A stretch of DNA of 38,910 bases from Polychytrium aggregatum. Its lineage: Eukaryota; Chytridiomycota; Chytridiomycetes; Polychytriales. The notes below the pieces were generated by a model, which was not told the origin of the DNA, searched no databases, and saw nothing but the letters and a program-made list of their open reading frames with translations. Positions within the stretch are counted from its first letter, which is position 1, and every line of letters starts with the position of its first letter. The stretch covers positions 1 through 38,910 of the forward strand of contig NW_026516458.1 in the NCBI RefSeq assembly GCF_025602895.1. The letters are read 5' to 3'. Position numbers and translations under genes: made by a program. Positions 1 to 10,700 of the stretch are shown one piece after another.

Positions 1-3000
1 TATGAAAGACGGGGTGGACTTTGAGTGTGGAAGGGAGTTTAAGTTCAAAGGCAACGGGGTTGATGCGGCGAAGAACTTTAAAGGGGCCAAGCTTTTTCTG
101 ATCAAGCTTGTTGGAGGGACGAAGGGTGCGGATGTGGCGACGATCAAGAAAAACGAGGTCGCCAACGGAGATGTCGGGAGTGGGGAGACGGGATTTGTTG
201 GCCTGCAAAGTGTAGGACTCTTGGGCAACCCGGAGGTTGGCCTTGAGATCCTCGAGAACGGTCTGAAGTCGGTCGACACGTTCTTCGGCAGAGGGCACAA
301 CAAGGATCACGGATGATGGAGGGATCAAAAATGGGGTGATGGCCATGGACTGCAAAGAAGGGAGTCATGCCAGTGGAGGTGTTTTCCGAGTTGTTGTAAG
401 TGAACTCGGCAAGGGGAAGGTGAAGGGTCCAGTCGTCTTGCAGGTAATTGCAATGGATACGCAAATACTGCTCGATGACCTGGTTGAGAACCTCGGTCGA
501 ACCGTCGGTCTCGGGGTGGAAGGCAGAAGAAAGGGAAATCTTCGTCTTCAGAAGCTCATTGAAGCGCCTCCAGAAGGCCGAAGTAAACTGAGTTCCTCGG
601 TCCGAAACAATAGACCGGGGACAACCATGCAAGCGGAAGATGTGGGAGAGGAAGAGTTCGGCGGTTTGCTCGCCTGTAACCGTCTTCGTGGTGGGCACAA
701 AGTGTGCTTGTTTGGACAGGCGGTCCTTAACCACGAAGATGGAGTCAAAGCCGTTCGAAGGTGGGAGATCCGTGATGAAGTCCATCGACAGGTCCCACCA
801 ACGTTCGGAAGGAACGGGGAGAGGGTGAAGTAAACCATAAGGGGAGTGACGGGACGGCTTGGCTCGCTGGCACGCTTCACAATTAGCAATGAAGCGACGC
901 ACAGACTTACGAAGCCGGGGCCAGTGAAAGTCCCGGGAGATGAGCTCAACGGTCTTGGCAAGACCAAAGTGACCAGCGGCAGCGGAGCAGTGACGTTGCT
1001 CAAACACTTTGAGCTGGAGCTCGGGGGAAGGGACAACGATCAGGTCTTTAAAGTAAAGGAGACCGTCACGGAAGGAGTAATCGCCATCAAGACGTTTGGC
1101 GTTGAAGTCAGAAAGAAGGGAACAAGAAAGGGTGGCAGCTCGAATCTCGGAAAGAAAATCGGGGTTCGAGCCGATAACGGTGATGCTGTCGAGAGAAATA
1201 GACTCGAACAGCTGAAGGAAGTTGGTGGAGTGGAGGGAGTCACCAGGCTTTATCTCAAAGTCAGAACGGCGACTGAGAGCATCGGCTTTGGTGTTGAGGC
1301 GACCAGGGCGGTGGTAAATGCGAAAAGCAAAATCAGAAAGGAATTGGGCCCACCGGAACTGGCGGCGAGAAAGTTGGGAAGCGGAAGTGAACCGGGTGAG
1401 GTTCTGGTGATCAGAGAAAACAAGAGTGGGATGATCGGGGTCGGCAGCCATCAAGTAATGACGCCAGGCAGTAAAGGAATCGACAATAGCAAGGAGCTCT
1501 TTGTCGTGGGTGTCATAATTCACCTCGGCGGGACGGAATTGCCGAGAGTGAAAAGCAACGGGGTGAAGAGCGCCGTCAGGGTCAAACTGGGAAAGGACGG
1601 CACCCAGAGCAAAGTCAGAAGCATCGGGCTCGATGACAGCGGGTTTGGAGAAATCAAAGTAACGAAGAATAGGTGCGGAAGTGAATGAACGTTTAAGAGA
1701 ATCAAAAGCCTCTTGGGCCTCGGGAGACCAAGAGAAGGTGGAGGATTTGGTGGTGAGTGAAGTCAAAGGACGAGCAAGTGCGGAAAAGTCCTTGACGAAG
1801 CGGCGGTAAAAGTTTGCGAAACCAATAAAAACTTGGATGTCGCGAGCAGAAGAGGGAACAGGCCAAAGGGAAACGGCCTCGACCTTGGCAGGGTCCATTT
1901 TAATGCCATCGGCAGAAATGATCATGCCGAGAAAGTCAACTTCAGAAAGGTCAAAAGAACACTTGGCCGGATTGACCTTAAGAGAGTGTTCACGAAGGCG
2001 AGAAAGAACAAGCTTAACATGCTCCTCATGCTCCAGGGGATCTTTTGAGAAGATCAGGATGTCGTCAAGATAAATGACAACACAGACACCAAGGAGGTCC
2101 GAGAAGATGTCGTTCATAAAAAACTGAAAAGCAGCGGGGGCATTCGAAAGACCAAAGGGGATAACATTGTACTCGTAAGAGCCAGATTTGCAAACAAAAG
2201 CAGTCTTCCACTCATCGCCCTTCTTGACACGAACCAAGTGGTAAGCATCAGGAAGGTCAAGGTGTGAGAAGACGCGGGCAGAAGAAAGTTTATCCAGAAG
2301 ATCCTGGAAGAGGGGAAGAGGGTAGCGGTTCTTCTTCGTGATGGCATTGAGGCCCCGGTAGTCGACGCAAAGGCGAAGACCACCATTGGGCTTCTTCACG
2401 AAGAAGCAGGGAGCACCAACGGGAGAAGAGGATTTGGAGATCCAACCACGTGCGAGGGCGTTGGTCAGATACTCCGAAAGAGCAGATTCCTCGGCCGGGG
2501 ACAAAGGATAGACTTTCCCCGGCTTTGGCAAACGAGGTTCCTTTCCATCCTCGGTCCGTACAAACTCAATAGACAAGTCATACGGACGGTGAGGAGGCAA
2601 GGAAGAAGGAGGGTCAGACTTGAGGCTGAAAACGTCGCCAAACTCATTGTATTTGAGCGGGACACCTCGAGAGTCAACAGGGGTGCCAGACTCGGCATAC
2701 ACCTTCGTCGTGAGCACGGACCTTATCGACACCGTAGGATACGTCTCCGGCGAAGGAGGACGGATATCCATTTGGGCAGCGAAAATGTCGAGCTTGTCTT
2801 CCCGTGCAAGACGGAGAAGACTCGCCGCATTAACGAGCTCAATGTCGGGCGAAGATAAAGCCGTTGGCTCTTCAGAAAGCGAAGCAGAGTCAAGGCGGGA
2901 AGAAAGGGAAGGCGAAGTGCCAAAGGAGGGAACCGGTGTAAGGGAAGGACCGGAGGGAGGAGTCAAAGGCGAAGTGCCCGAAGGGGGAGGCGAATAGCCG

Positions 3001-3590
3001 GAAGGGGACGAAGTGTCCAAGGAGGAAGCAGAGACATCCGCGAGGATGTGTCCATCAGCAAGGCAAGAGGGATCGGAGAACGAAAGGGAGAGGGACTTCC
3101 AATTGACAACTGGATTATGCAAGCGCATCCAGGGAAGACCAAGAGTGATGGGAGTGGTGGAGAGTCGAGTCACAAGAAAAGAAATCGACTCGGTGTGGGA
3201 ACCAATGGTCAACGTCACAGGAACGGTTTGGAAACGAATGAAACCGGCCGAAGAACCATCAGCAAGGGAAACGGAGTAGGGAGTAGAAAGAGGGATAAGA
3301 GAGAGTTTATGGAGATCCGCAAAGGCAGGATCAATGAGGGCAAGAGCGGTGCATCCATCATCAATAAAGACAGAAAGGGAGATGGAGACCGGGCCAGAAA
3401 GACTCATGACGACAAGGGTGGCCGGAAGAAGAAGCTTATCGTCCGATAATGACGAGTCAGAGGGGGAAGATGTTCGTATCGCCGAACAGACCACCTCGCT
3501 TACTTGCGAGGTGCTGCTCGGCTGTGGGCATTTCCCGAGTTCCGTTTGACCAGAACCGGGCACTGCTGAACATCGCGACTGCCGGGACAA
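1..3590 (-). CDS. pol: Gyp-A Pol polyprotein, partial, one frameshift near its end
   Basis: Pol is reached from gag by a -1 shift at 3530-3536. An aspartic protease is centred near residue 77, where the usual D-S/T-G is D-D-G. Reverse transcriptase has YLDD at about 2061-2072, and RNase H begins with a PDAS motif. Integrase follows with HHCC zinc residues (RHC, GHFG, CEAC) and the DDE residues in SMDF, SDRG and STEV. The frame fails at about 310-335: downstream sequence continues one frame over, as if one base were inserted. That tail (about 1-315) still encodes the end of integrase, including a KLGPFKVL GPY/F motif. Any chromodomain is off-window. A proline/serine-rich linker (about 2900-3000) separates protease from reverse transcriptase. 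The family assignment is secure; whether the frameshift is real is not. Confidence 0.92.
3481..3536 (-). promoter_or_regulatory. Gyp-A programmed -1 frameshift signal
   Basis: The minus strand reads GGGAAAT (3536-3530), in gag frame G-GGA-AAT, a canonical X-XXY-YYZ heptamer. After a 7-nt spacer comes a long hairpin. Arm one is 3522-3506 (GCCGAGCAGCACCTCGC). The 6-nt loop is 3505-3500. The second arm is 3499-3492 and 3489-3481, with a 2-nt bulge and one G-U pair. The gag stop TAA (3502-3500) is in the loop. Shifting gives the pol frame. Function is inferred from position and form. Confidence 0.85.
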
Positions 3591-4453
3591 GACTTTTCCC
3601 CGCAGTACAGGCAGAGACCCTGCTCACGACGTCGCTTTTTCTCGACGTCGGAGAGCTTAGCAGGGCGGACCGAGACAGAGTCAAGGTCCATGGGAGTGGG
3701 TGCAGAAGAGGAGGAAGAAGAAACATGCGCGGGAGAATGGTGGTGATGGGGAGCAGAGCGAGAAGAAGGAGGAGGAGGTTGGGAACGGGAGGAGATCTTG
3801 AGACGATGGAGGGCATCGTCGTACTCGACCGCTGCCTTGATCAACTCAGGCAGGGAAGCGGGAGCGGGGCGGAGACCGATGAGGTGGAACTTGACCTCAG
3901 ACTTCAAACCCTCCTTGAAGAAGTGCATCTTGGTGGGTTCATCAGTCTGGACGCGGGCGGCGAGCTGGACGAAGCGGGTGGCGAAGGCTTGGCAGGACTT
4001 GAGCTGGACCAAGCGCTTGAGGTCGTTCAAGGCCTTATCTTGCGAGGAGGCCGTGTCCTCACCGAAGGTCGACTTGAGGGCAACTTCAAAATCCGCGAAG
4101 GAAGCCGGGAAGCGGTTGGCCATGTAGAAGGCGGCCTCGTACCACTTGAAGGCTTCACCGCGGAGGAAGGAGGTGGCGTACAGGACCTTCTGGCGCTCGG
4201 GCGCGAAGAAGGCAGGATCGGCGAGGAAAACCAGGTGGCACTGGGCGAGGAAGGCCGTCGTTTCATCGCGGGAACCTAGGAACTCCTTGGGCTTGTTGAC
4301 CTGGTAGACCTGGCGGGGAGCGGCGGCGGGAGCTTGCAGATCTTGGATCTGACGATGGAGAGCAGCGTTCTGGGTCATGAGGGCGTTCATACGCTCCTCC
4401 ATGCGCGCCAGATACGCGTTGAGGTCTGCAGGGGGTGCAGCAGGCTCAGCCAT
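3500..4453 (-). CDS. gag: Gyp-A Gag structural protein
   Basis: About 317 residues. I chose the ATG at 4453; the frame is open upstream to a TTG at 4519 next to the primer site. The N-terminus is a likely coiled coil (LARMEERMNALMTQNAALHR) and the middle resembles a retrotransposon capsid. The C-terminal knuckle is odd: CLYCGEKSC followed by CP eight residues on, with cysteine where the CCHC histidine should be. A PMDLD motif precedes it. Gag would form the cytoplasmic particle and bind the genomic RNA. The stop lies inside the frameshift hairpin, so most ribosomes end here and a minority continue into pol. Confidence 0.88.
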   Translation of the reverse strand: MAEPAAPPADLNAYLARMEERMNALMTQNAALHRQIQDLQAPAAAPRQVYQVNKPKEFLGSRDETTAFLAQCHLVFLADPAFFAPERQKVLYATSFLRGEAFKWYEAAFYMANRFPASFADFEVALKSTFGEDTASSQDKALNDLKRLVQLKSCQAFATRFVQLAARVQTDEPTKMHFFKEGLKSEVKFHLIGLRPAPASLPELIKAAVEYDDALHRLKISSRSQPPPPSSRSAPHHHHSPAHVSSSSSSAPTPMDLDSVSVRPAKLSDVEKKRRREQGLCLYCGEKSCPGSRDVQQCPVLVKRNSGNAHSRAAPRK

Positions 4454-4510
4454 CGGATCGACGAGGGAAAGAGAGGCGAAAGAAGAAGAAAGGCCGGGAA
4501 GCCAAGAGGG

Positions 4511-4522
4511 AGCGTTCAAAAT
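4511..4522 (-). other. Gyp-A primer binding site, self-priming type
   Basis: Two bases after the LTR end the minus strand reads ATTTTGAACGCT. It is the exact reverse complement of AGCGTTCAAAAT in the LTR (minus strand, 4732-4721), which begins 39 bases after the first base of TATAAATA (4771). There is no TGG-type tRNA site here. This matches Tf1-like elements, where the 5' end of the mRNA folds back to prime minus-strand DNA. Confidence 0.78.
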
Positions 4523-4524
4523 GA

Positions 4525-5315
4525 TGTTAGAGTCCGAAGGGGACTCAACGGCAAAAGAAGAAGTGAGCTCGAAGTGAGCTCAGGGAAGGCAAGGGTAAAG
4601 TCCGAAGTGGACTCGGAGAGGGAGCGAGGGAAGCAAAGATCCGTTCAAGATAAGACTAGTCTCGAAATGAGACGTGAGGAACACTCAGAGAATAAAGTAG
4701 AAGGCACTTTATTTAGTCCTATTTTGAACGCTGAGGTTCGACTACACATCGCGGGGGTCAGGCTATTTATAGACAAGTCCGGACTTGGCAGCGAAGGGCG
4801 GCCAAGGGAGGGAAAAGTGGGCGATCGAGCAGGGCGAAGGGGGCGATGCACGAACGAGGGCCGAGAAGGACCACCGAGACAGGCAGAGAACCAAAGCGAG
4901 GGAGGCGCAAGCAAAAGCGAAGCACCTGGCAGGAGAAACGTGCAAAGGCGAAGCAATGTGACTCAACGTCCAAGAAGCGGATTGGTCAAGTATAAGGTTG
5001 GGGCAAATGCATGCGAGATGAACAAGAGATCGGGGCGGTCAGGCAGGTCATGAGTCACCGGTGGTGGGACACATGACCGGCAGCCGAATTGCAACCAATC
5101 GCAGCAAGGCGCGTGCACAAACAAACCGGCGCGTGCGAAGAAGACAAAGGAAGCGGAGCAGCGCGGGGAAACGGAAGTGCGGAAGGAGCGGAAATGGCAG
5201 GCAAAAGGCGGAAAATTGGAGGGGAACTGCAAAGCTACACACAAACAAACAGAAAGGCAAAAGAACAGCCAAGTGTGCAGTCAAAGTGGAGAACAAGCAG
5301 AAGCTATCCCTAACA
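4525..5315 (-). repeat. Gyp-A 5' LTR, 791 bp
   Basis: Bounded by the terminal inverted repeat TGTTAG...CTAACA. On the minus strand it holds TATAAATA (4771-4764) and AATAAA (4713-4708), with the inferred transcript start at about 4732. The U5 side contains several short GGACT/GAGCTC-like repeats. The second LTR is off-window, so the boundaries rest on the inverted repeat and primer site. Confidence 0.8.
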
Positions 5316-5723
5316 GCATCACAACGGACCAATGAGATTGTCCCGCATGCTCTCGCCCTCCGCACCAATCATGAGTCCCCACGTGTTTGTTTGCCCCCAT
5401 GCATGAGCACGCGCCGTTGCCACCCGCGTCTACTGGTTTCCTGCCTCCCCCACCGCTCGGCACATGTCCCCGGGCTGTGCCAAGCCTCTCTCGCTTGCAC
5501 ACCAGCCACTCTCGCACCCCCTTCTCGCTTCTCTGTGATGCTCCACCCTTCTCGCCCACTTTTGCCCCTCGACCTTCTCCCGGTCTATAAATAGCCCTGC
5601 ATGTCTGAGCCTATGTTGAACACCAGTTCGAACAAAACTTGTTCTTTGGTGTTCGGGGCTAAAAGCTAATAAAGCTCATACCAAGCACTTGGTCTTCGTC
5701 CTTGCGCTTGTTCACTCCTTACA
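5316..5723 (+). repeat. F-prime: solo or 3' LTR related to Gyp-F, left end cut by Gyp-A
   Basis: Shares blocks with the Gyp-F LTR (31444-31828), for example GCTCCACCCTTCTCGCCCAC, CAGTTCGAACAA and a CCAAGCAC-TGGTC stretch. It has TATAAATA at 5586 and AATAAA at 5668-5673. The R-start sequence AGTTCGAACAA begins at 5625, again 39 bases after the TATA start. The sequence after its end (ACA at 5723) lacks the complementary primer site, so it is not a functional 5' LTR. Its left portion lies beyond the Gyp-A insertion. Confidence 0.75.
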
Positions 5724-5848
5724 GGCTAACGCCCAAACGAGAGGCCCGGCAAGAGGATTCTTTTGTATTTCCCCGTCCGTCCGTCAATACAACTTGCCGT
5801 CATCCTTGCCTCGTTGTCCCGCTGTCCGTTGCCCCGTTTCCCCGTTGC
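5724..5848 (+). repeat. Gyp-E2 5' LTR, R/U5 portion, first segment
   Basis: Contains GGCAAGAGGATTCT, comparable to GGCAAGAAGAGTCA in the Gyp-E LTR. AAGAGGATTCT (5751-5761) is the exact complement of the primer site at 12272-12282, which ties this segment to the E2 fragment beyond Gyp-B. The TATA box expected 39 bases upstream has been displaced by the F-prime insertion. The last five bases, GTTGC (5844-5848), are the left target duplication of Gyp-B. Confidence 0.7.
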
Positions 5849-6429
5849 TGTCATGAACACCCTCAGCCTTTGCCCTCTTCCTTCCTTTACCCTTGCCCTT
5901 TCCTTTCTGTTTGCCTGCCTTAGTGCTTTCCCTTCCTTCTGTTTGTTTGTTTCCCGCGCTGTGCTGCCTTGTTGTCTTACCGCCAGCACGCGCGCTGTCT
6001 GTGTTCCGTTCCCGCTTCCTTGCTGTTGGTCATGGGTTACGCCCACGACGCCGCCTCGACGCCGCCTGACGCCTTGGCGCCGCCATGCCGCCGCCACTGA
6101 CGCCCGCTGACTCACGGATCCCGAGTCACGGCCGCCACCTGCTCCGCTCGCTGCTTCGCCCTCCCCGCCGCTGCTTCGCTCCTGCCCCCTCGCTCTGCAG
6201 CGTCGATCCTTGGCGCTCGCATAAATAGCCCTCCGACCAGCCTCTGTCTTTTGCCTTCGTCTTGCCACTTTGTATTTTTAGTATCCTAAGCCTTGGATCT
6301 AGAATAAAACTTTGGCTTTACACTTGACACTCTGTGTCCCAGTCCAGTCCCCGCTCCTCTCCCTACGTTCGAGTCTTGTATTAGGACTCTTGCGCACTTC
6401 CCTGCTTGCCCCGTTGTCCAGTCTTGACA
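5849..6429 (+). repeat. Gyp-B 5' LTR, 581 bp
   Basis: Terminal inverted repeat TGTCA...TGACA. A TATA-like CATAAATA begins at 6220 and AATAAA is at 6303-6308. GTCTTGCCA (6259-6267), starting 39 bases after the TATA-like box start, is complementary to the site just after the LTR. Confidence 0.93.
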
Positions 6430-6502
6430 CTTGGCAAGACCTTCAACAATCCCCCTACTTGCCCTGCCTCTGCCCCCGTTCCCTTCGCTATCTCTTTTAC
6501 CA
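6430..6502 (+). other. Gyp-B leader with putative self-priming site (6432-6440)
   Basis: Two bases after the LTR comes TGGCAAGAC, reverse complement of GTCTTGCCA at 6259-6267 in the LTR. At 9 nt this is the shortest match of its group, and it begins with TGG, so a tRNA primer ending GUCUUGCCA is an alternative. The rest of the leader is pyrimidine-rich. Confidence 0.6.
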
Positions 6503-7741
6503 ATGGCTTCCCCTTCGGGCCTTTCCGAGCCCGAGCTCCAGGCCATCCGTGCGGTCATTATCCAGTCCGCCGAGAACGCCCGTTCTCTCCAGGACTTTTC
6601 CAAGTTCCTCCACGATCAGGATGATGCGCTCAACCGCATCACCGATCGTATGGACCAGGTCCTGGCTCGCCGTGAAGAGGATGTCCGCCAAGTTGTCGCC
6701 GCCAGTGTCCAGGAGGCCCTCCGCAGCTACCAGGCCCAGCTACCTCCTCCTGCTCCCGCTCCCGCCCCGATCCGTCGTGCAGGTCGCCCCTACTTCGGCG
6801 TTCCTGACGACGTCGATGATCCTGCCCGAGACCCCGAGGACCACTCTGCTGGTCGCAACTCTGCCACCAGGCAGATAGGTCCTCCCGACCGCTTCTCTGG
6901 TAAGGACCCGAGCCGCTGCAATGCCTTCCTTTCGCATTGCAGACTGGCCTTCGTGTCCAACCCTCCCCTCTTCCAGACTGAAAGGGATAAGGTGTTCTAC
7001 GCCTTATCCTATCTCGATGGTACTGCTGCAGACTACATGCAGCCGTACATCGATCAGTTGGAGAGAGACCCCGAGTGCTCCCCCCCTGCCATCCGTGACT
7101 TTGCCGGTTTCTCCGAGTGGCTCCGTGCTGCCTTTGGCCAGGTTCAGCCCACCATCGCCGCTGCTCGCGAGATGGTCAGGCTTTACCAAGTCACCTCCGC
7201 CGCCGCCTATGCCGCCGAGTACCGCCGCCAAGCCGTCCACCTCGTCACTTGGTCCCAAGACCCTCTCATGTTCCACTTCGAGAGTGGACTCAAGCCCTCG
7301 GTTCAAGACGAACTCTCCCGCCGCTCCTTCGACAACCTCGAAGATCTCATGCAAGCGGCGATCGCCATCGACAACCGCCAGGAGGACCAACGTTCCCGCC
7401 GTCCCAACCACCGCTCCGCTCCTGCTCCTGCTCCTGCTCGTCCGGCTCCTCTCCCTTTCCGTCCGGCTCCTCGTCCCTTCGCTCCTGCTCCTCCTCCTCG
7501 CCCCGCTCAAGCCTTCAACGTTCCCCAGCCCATGGACCTCAGCCAGGCTTCCGCTCGCAGGCTGACCGCCGAGGACAAGGCCGCCCTCCGTGCTGCCAAC
7601 CGCTGCTTTTATTGCAAGCAGGAAGGGCACATTGCCCTTCGCTGCCCCAATAAGGCATCCTCCCGCTTGGCTGCCATCGATGCTTCTTTGGCTGCTGTTG
7701 AGGTGAATAAACTTGACGACCAGGAAAACTTCTCTGCCTAG
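6503..7741 (+). CDS. gag: Gyp-B Gag structural protein
   Basis: About 412 residues from the ATG at 6503; the frame is open upstream through the leader, but the sequence there is pyrimidine-rich and not Gag-like. A capsid-like region (about residues 130-290) is followed by a proline/alanine-rich segment with PAPAPA repeats, then PMDLS and a canonical CCHC knuckle, CFYCKQEGHIALRC (C-X2-C-X4-H-X4-C). The tail ends DDQENFSA. The stop codon TAG (7739-7741) is in the first arm of the frameshift hairpin. Gag forms the particle and binds the element RNA. Intact as read. Confidence 0.92.
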   Translation: MASPSGLSEPELQAIRAVIIQSAENARSLQDFSKFLHDQDDALNRITDRMDQVLARREEDVRQVVAASVQEALRSYQAQLPPPAPAPAPIRRAGRPYFGVPDDVDDPARDPEDHSAGRNSATRQIGPPDRFSGKDPSRCNAFLSHCRLAFVSNPPLFQTERDKVFYALSYLDGTAADYMQPYIDQLERDPECSPPAIRDFAGFSEWLRAAFGQVQPTIAAAREMVRLYQVTSAAAYAAEYRRQAVHLVTWSQDPLMFHFESGLKPSVQDELSRRSFDNLEDLMQAAIAIDNRQEDQRSRRPNHRSAPAPAPARPAPLPFRPAPRPFAPAPPPRPAQAFNVPQPMDLSQASARRLTAEDKAALRAANRCFYCKQEGHIALRCPNKASSRLAAIDASLAAVEVNKLDDQENFSA

Positions 7742-7767
7742 AAAAGGTCGGAGGAGCTTTCCTAGGC
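7723..7767 (+). promoter_or_regulatory. Gyp-B frameshift signal with a mutated slippery heptamer
   Basis: The heptamer position reads G-GAA-AAC (7723-7729), one transition from the G-GGA-AAC seen in Gyp-D and Gyp-F. A 6-nt spacer is followed by a hairpin: GCCTAG (7736-7741) pairs with CTAGGC (7762-7767), then an A/C mismatch, then AAAG with CTTT. The pol frame is open from 7717, so the geometry is preserved but slippage at the first codon should be impaired. Confidence 0.65.
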
Positions 7768-10700
7768 GTCAATCATGTCATAAATCTTCCTCCTGTAAAT
7801 GTCTCCACGGTAAATCACTCTTCTGCCTTTTGCCATCTTGCCCCCGTCACCATTGCCACCGCTTCCACCGCTCTTGCTTCTTCGTCTTCGCCTCCCGAGC
7901 CTGACATCCAACGTCAGCCCTCCCTCGCTGTGACTCTGCTGTGCGGTCCAGAGTCCATACGGGCAACCGCCATGATCGATACCGGCGCGGTTACTTCGTT
8001 TATGGACACTGGATTCGCCGCAACCCACGCTCTCCCCACCTTTGCAACTTCTTTCGTCATCACTCTTGCCGATGGTTCTTCGATGGAGTCTAGTCTTGGA
8101 GTTTGTGTTTCTATGATCACAGGCATCAGCCACTATGAACAAATCTCGTTCGCGCTGATTCCCTTGGCTTCATACCCGATCATCTTGGGTATGGATTGGA
8201 TCAAGAAACACAAACCCTACTTTGACTGGCACCATGACTCTATTTTCTTGCCTTGCACCTCTATCCACAGTTTGGCCTCCCCGTTCTCTCCCGAGCCACA
8301 GTCCTCTAGGTCCAGCCCTGCCGAGCCGCCTGCCGAGTCCCCTGCTGAGGTCCCCGCCGAGCCTGCCGTGTCCCTGCCCGAGTCCAAGATTGTTCCTGCC
8401 GAGTCCCCAGCCGAGTCCCCAGCCGAGCCCGAGATCCTCCCTGCCTTGCCTCCTGCCGTGCCCAAGCCCAGTCCTGCCTTGCCTCCTGCCGTCCCAAAGA
8501 CCAAGACCAAGACCCAGTCCCTGCCCAGCGTCAGCCTGATCGGCAGCATCCCCTTCCAGCACGCCGTCCAGAAGGAAGGCCTGGAAGTGTTCCTCTTGGA
8601 TGCCGCCCGAGTCCTGTCCCTCTGCTCCGTCGACGCTGGAGCCAAGCCCAAGGCCGAGCCCTCTGTCCCCTCCAAGTACTCGTCCTTTGCCAAGGTGTTT
8701 TCCAAGTCCGAGGCCGACAAGCTCCCCCAGCACCGCCCTTACGACCACACGATCCCGTTGGTCGAAGGTGCGTCTCCGTCGTTTGGGCCCGTCTACAACC
8801 TCTCCAAGCCGGAGATGGACGCCCTCCACACCTACATCCAAGAGAACTTGTCCAAGGGTTTCATCCGCCGTTCCGAGTCCCCTGCCGGTGCCCCAGTCCT
8901 GTTCGTCAAGAAGAAGGATGGCTCCCTCCGTCTCTGCGTCGACTACCGGGCCCTGAACAAGATCACCGTGCCGAACCGTTGTCCCTTGCCCCTGATTGCC
9001 GAGACGTTCGACAACCTCGGCAAGGCCAAGATCTTCACCAAGCTCGACATGCGAGGCGCATACAACCTCTTGCGCATCGCTGAAGGTGAAGAGTGGAAGA
9101 CGGCCTTCCGCTGCCGCTACGGCCACTTCGAGTACAACGTCATGCCGTTCGGCTTGACCAACGCTCCTGCCTCGTTCCAAGCCTTCGTCAACGATGTCCT
9201 CCGAGAATACCTTGACCAGTTCGTGGTCGTCTACCTGGACGACATCCTCATCTACTCCTCCGATCCTGCCGAGCACGAGGCTCATGTCAAGAAAGTCCTG
9301 ACCAAGCTCCAAGACGCCGGACTCTCACTTAAGCTTGAAAAGTGTGAGTTCGACCAGTCCTCCGTCGCCTTCCTCGGGTTCATCATCTCGCCCGATGGAA
9401 TCTCCATGGATCCCGACAAGGTCAAGGCCATCCAGGAGTGGGAGATCCCCCGATCTGCCCACGACATCCAAGTCTTCCTCGGCCTGGCGAACTTCTACCG
9501 TCGGTTCGTCAAGGATTACTCCAAGATCGCCACCCCGCTGACGGACCTCCTGAAGAAGGACATCAAGTTCTCCTGGTCTCCCTCGGCTCAAACGTCATTC
9601 CTGAAGCTCAAGGAATGCCTGAGCACCGGTCCTGTCCTCCGCCACTTCGACCCCGAGCGTCAGTGCGTCATCGAAGCCGACGCATCTGACTATGCTCTTG
9701 GCGCTGTTCTCAGTCAGCGCGACGACGAAGGCCTCCTCCACCCCGTGGCCTTCTACTCCCGGAAGCTGCTCGATGCGGAAATGAATTATCAAATCTATGA
9801 TAAGGAACTTCTCGCCATCGTCGCAGCCTTCAAGCAATGGAGACACTACCTCGAGTTCTCCTCCCAAGCCACCGAGGTCGTCACCGACCACAAGAACCTC
9901 GAATACTTCCAGACCTCCCGCAACCTCAGCCGTCGCCAAGTCCGTTGGTCCGAGATCCTTGGCGACTACAACTTCGTCATCAGGTATCGACCCGGAACCC
10001 TCAACAATGCCGCCGACGCCCTCTCCCGCAAGGACAAGTTCCCTAAGGAGGGGGGTGACTCCCGTAGCTCCCCGAACACCCAGACCCTGCTGCCACCAAA
10101 ACTCTTCGTTTCCGCCCTCCGAGCCGTTCCCGTTGCCCCCGAGTCCGAGGATATCGCCGTCCTCATCAAGTCAAGCCTCAAGAAGGACTCTACCTTTGGT
10201 CCGATCCTGTCCCAAGTCCTCAAGAACCCTGCCTCCTGTCCCGGCTACTCCGTCGACAACGACCTTCTGCTCTTTGAAGGTCTCGTCTGCGTCCCCGATG
10301 TCCCCGAGCTCAAGCGCAAGATTCCTCGTCGAGTGCCACGACTCGCCGACTGCCGGCCACTTCGGCGTCGCCAAGACCTTCGAGCTCGTCTCCCGGACCT
10401 TCCACTGGCCGACCATGCGTCGTTACATCAAGGAGTATGTCTCCGGATGCGACACCTGCCAGCGGAACAAGCACTCCCGTCACAAGCCCTACGGACTCCT
10501 TGCCTCGCTCCCTGTTCCCGATCGCCCTTGGTCTTCTGTTTCGGTCGACTTCATCACCCAGCTTCCCGAGTCCTCTGGACACACAGCCATCTGTGTGTTT
10601 GTCGACCGCTTCACCAAGATGGCCCACTTCGTCCCGTCAAGCAACGAGGCCAACGCCGAAGACACTGCTCGGATGTTTGTCGAGCACGTCTTCACCAAGC

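Larger units (their letters stand above)
1..5315 (-). mobile_element. Gyp-A: Ty3/Gypsy LTR retrotransposon, left part beyond the window
   Basis: In transcription order the element reads 5' LTR (4525-5315), primer site, gag, pol. Pol and the 3' LTR run off the left edge. Domain order protease, reverse transcriptase, RNase H, integrase marks it as Ty3/Gypsy. The right flank begins GCATC (5316-5320), the presumed target duplication; its partner lies off-window. It is inserted in the F-prime LTR. Confidence 0.93.

Noticed and set aside
5316..5723. Reading F-prime as the 5' LTR of the E2 element
   Set aside because: No site complementary to its R start (AGTTCGAACAA) follows it, whereas E2's primer site pairs with 5751-5761 to its right.
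5061..6268. Open frames of 60-190 codons in the LTRs around 4.6-6.3 kb and in the D LTRs
   Set aside because: They lie in LTRs with promoter and polyadenylation signals, have low-complexity composition and overlap on both strands.
6432..6441. TGGCAAGACC after the Gyp-B LTR as a standard tRNA primer site
   Set aside because: Kept only as an alternative: the 2-nt gap and the complement at TATA+39 match the self-priming group, but the pairing is only 9 nt.
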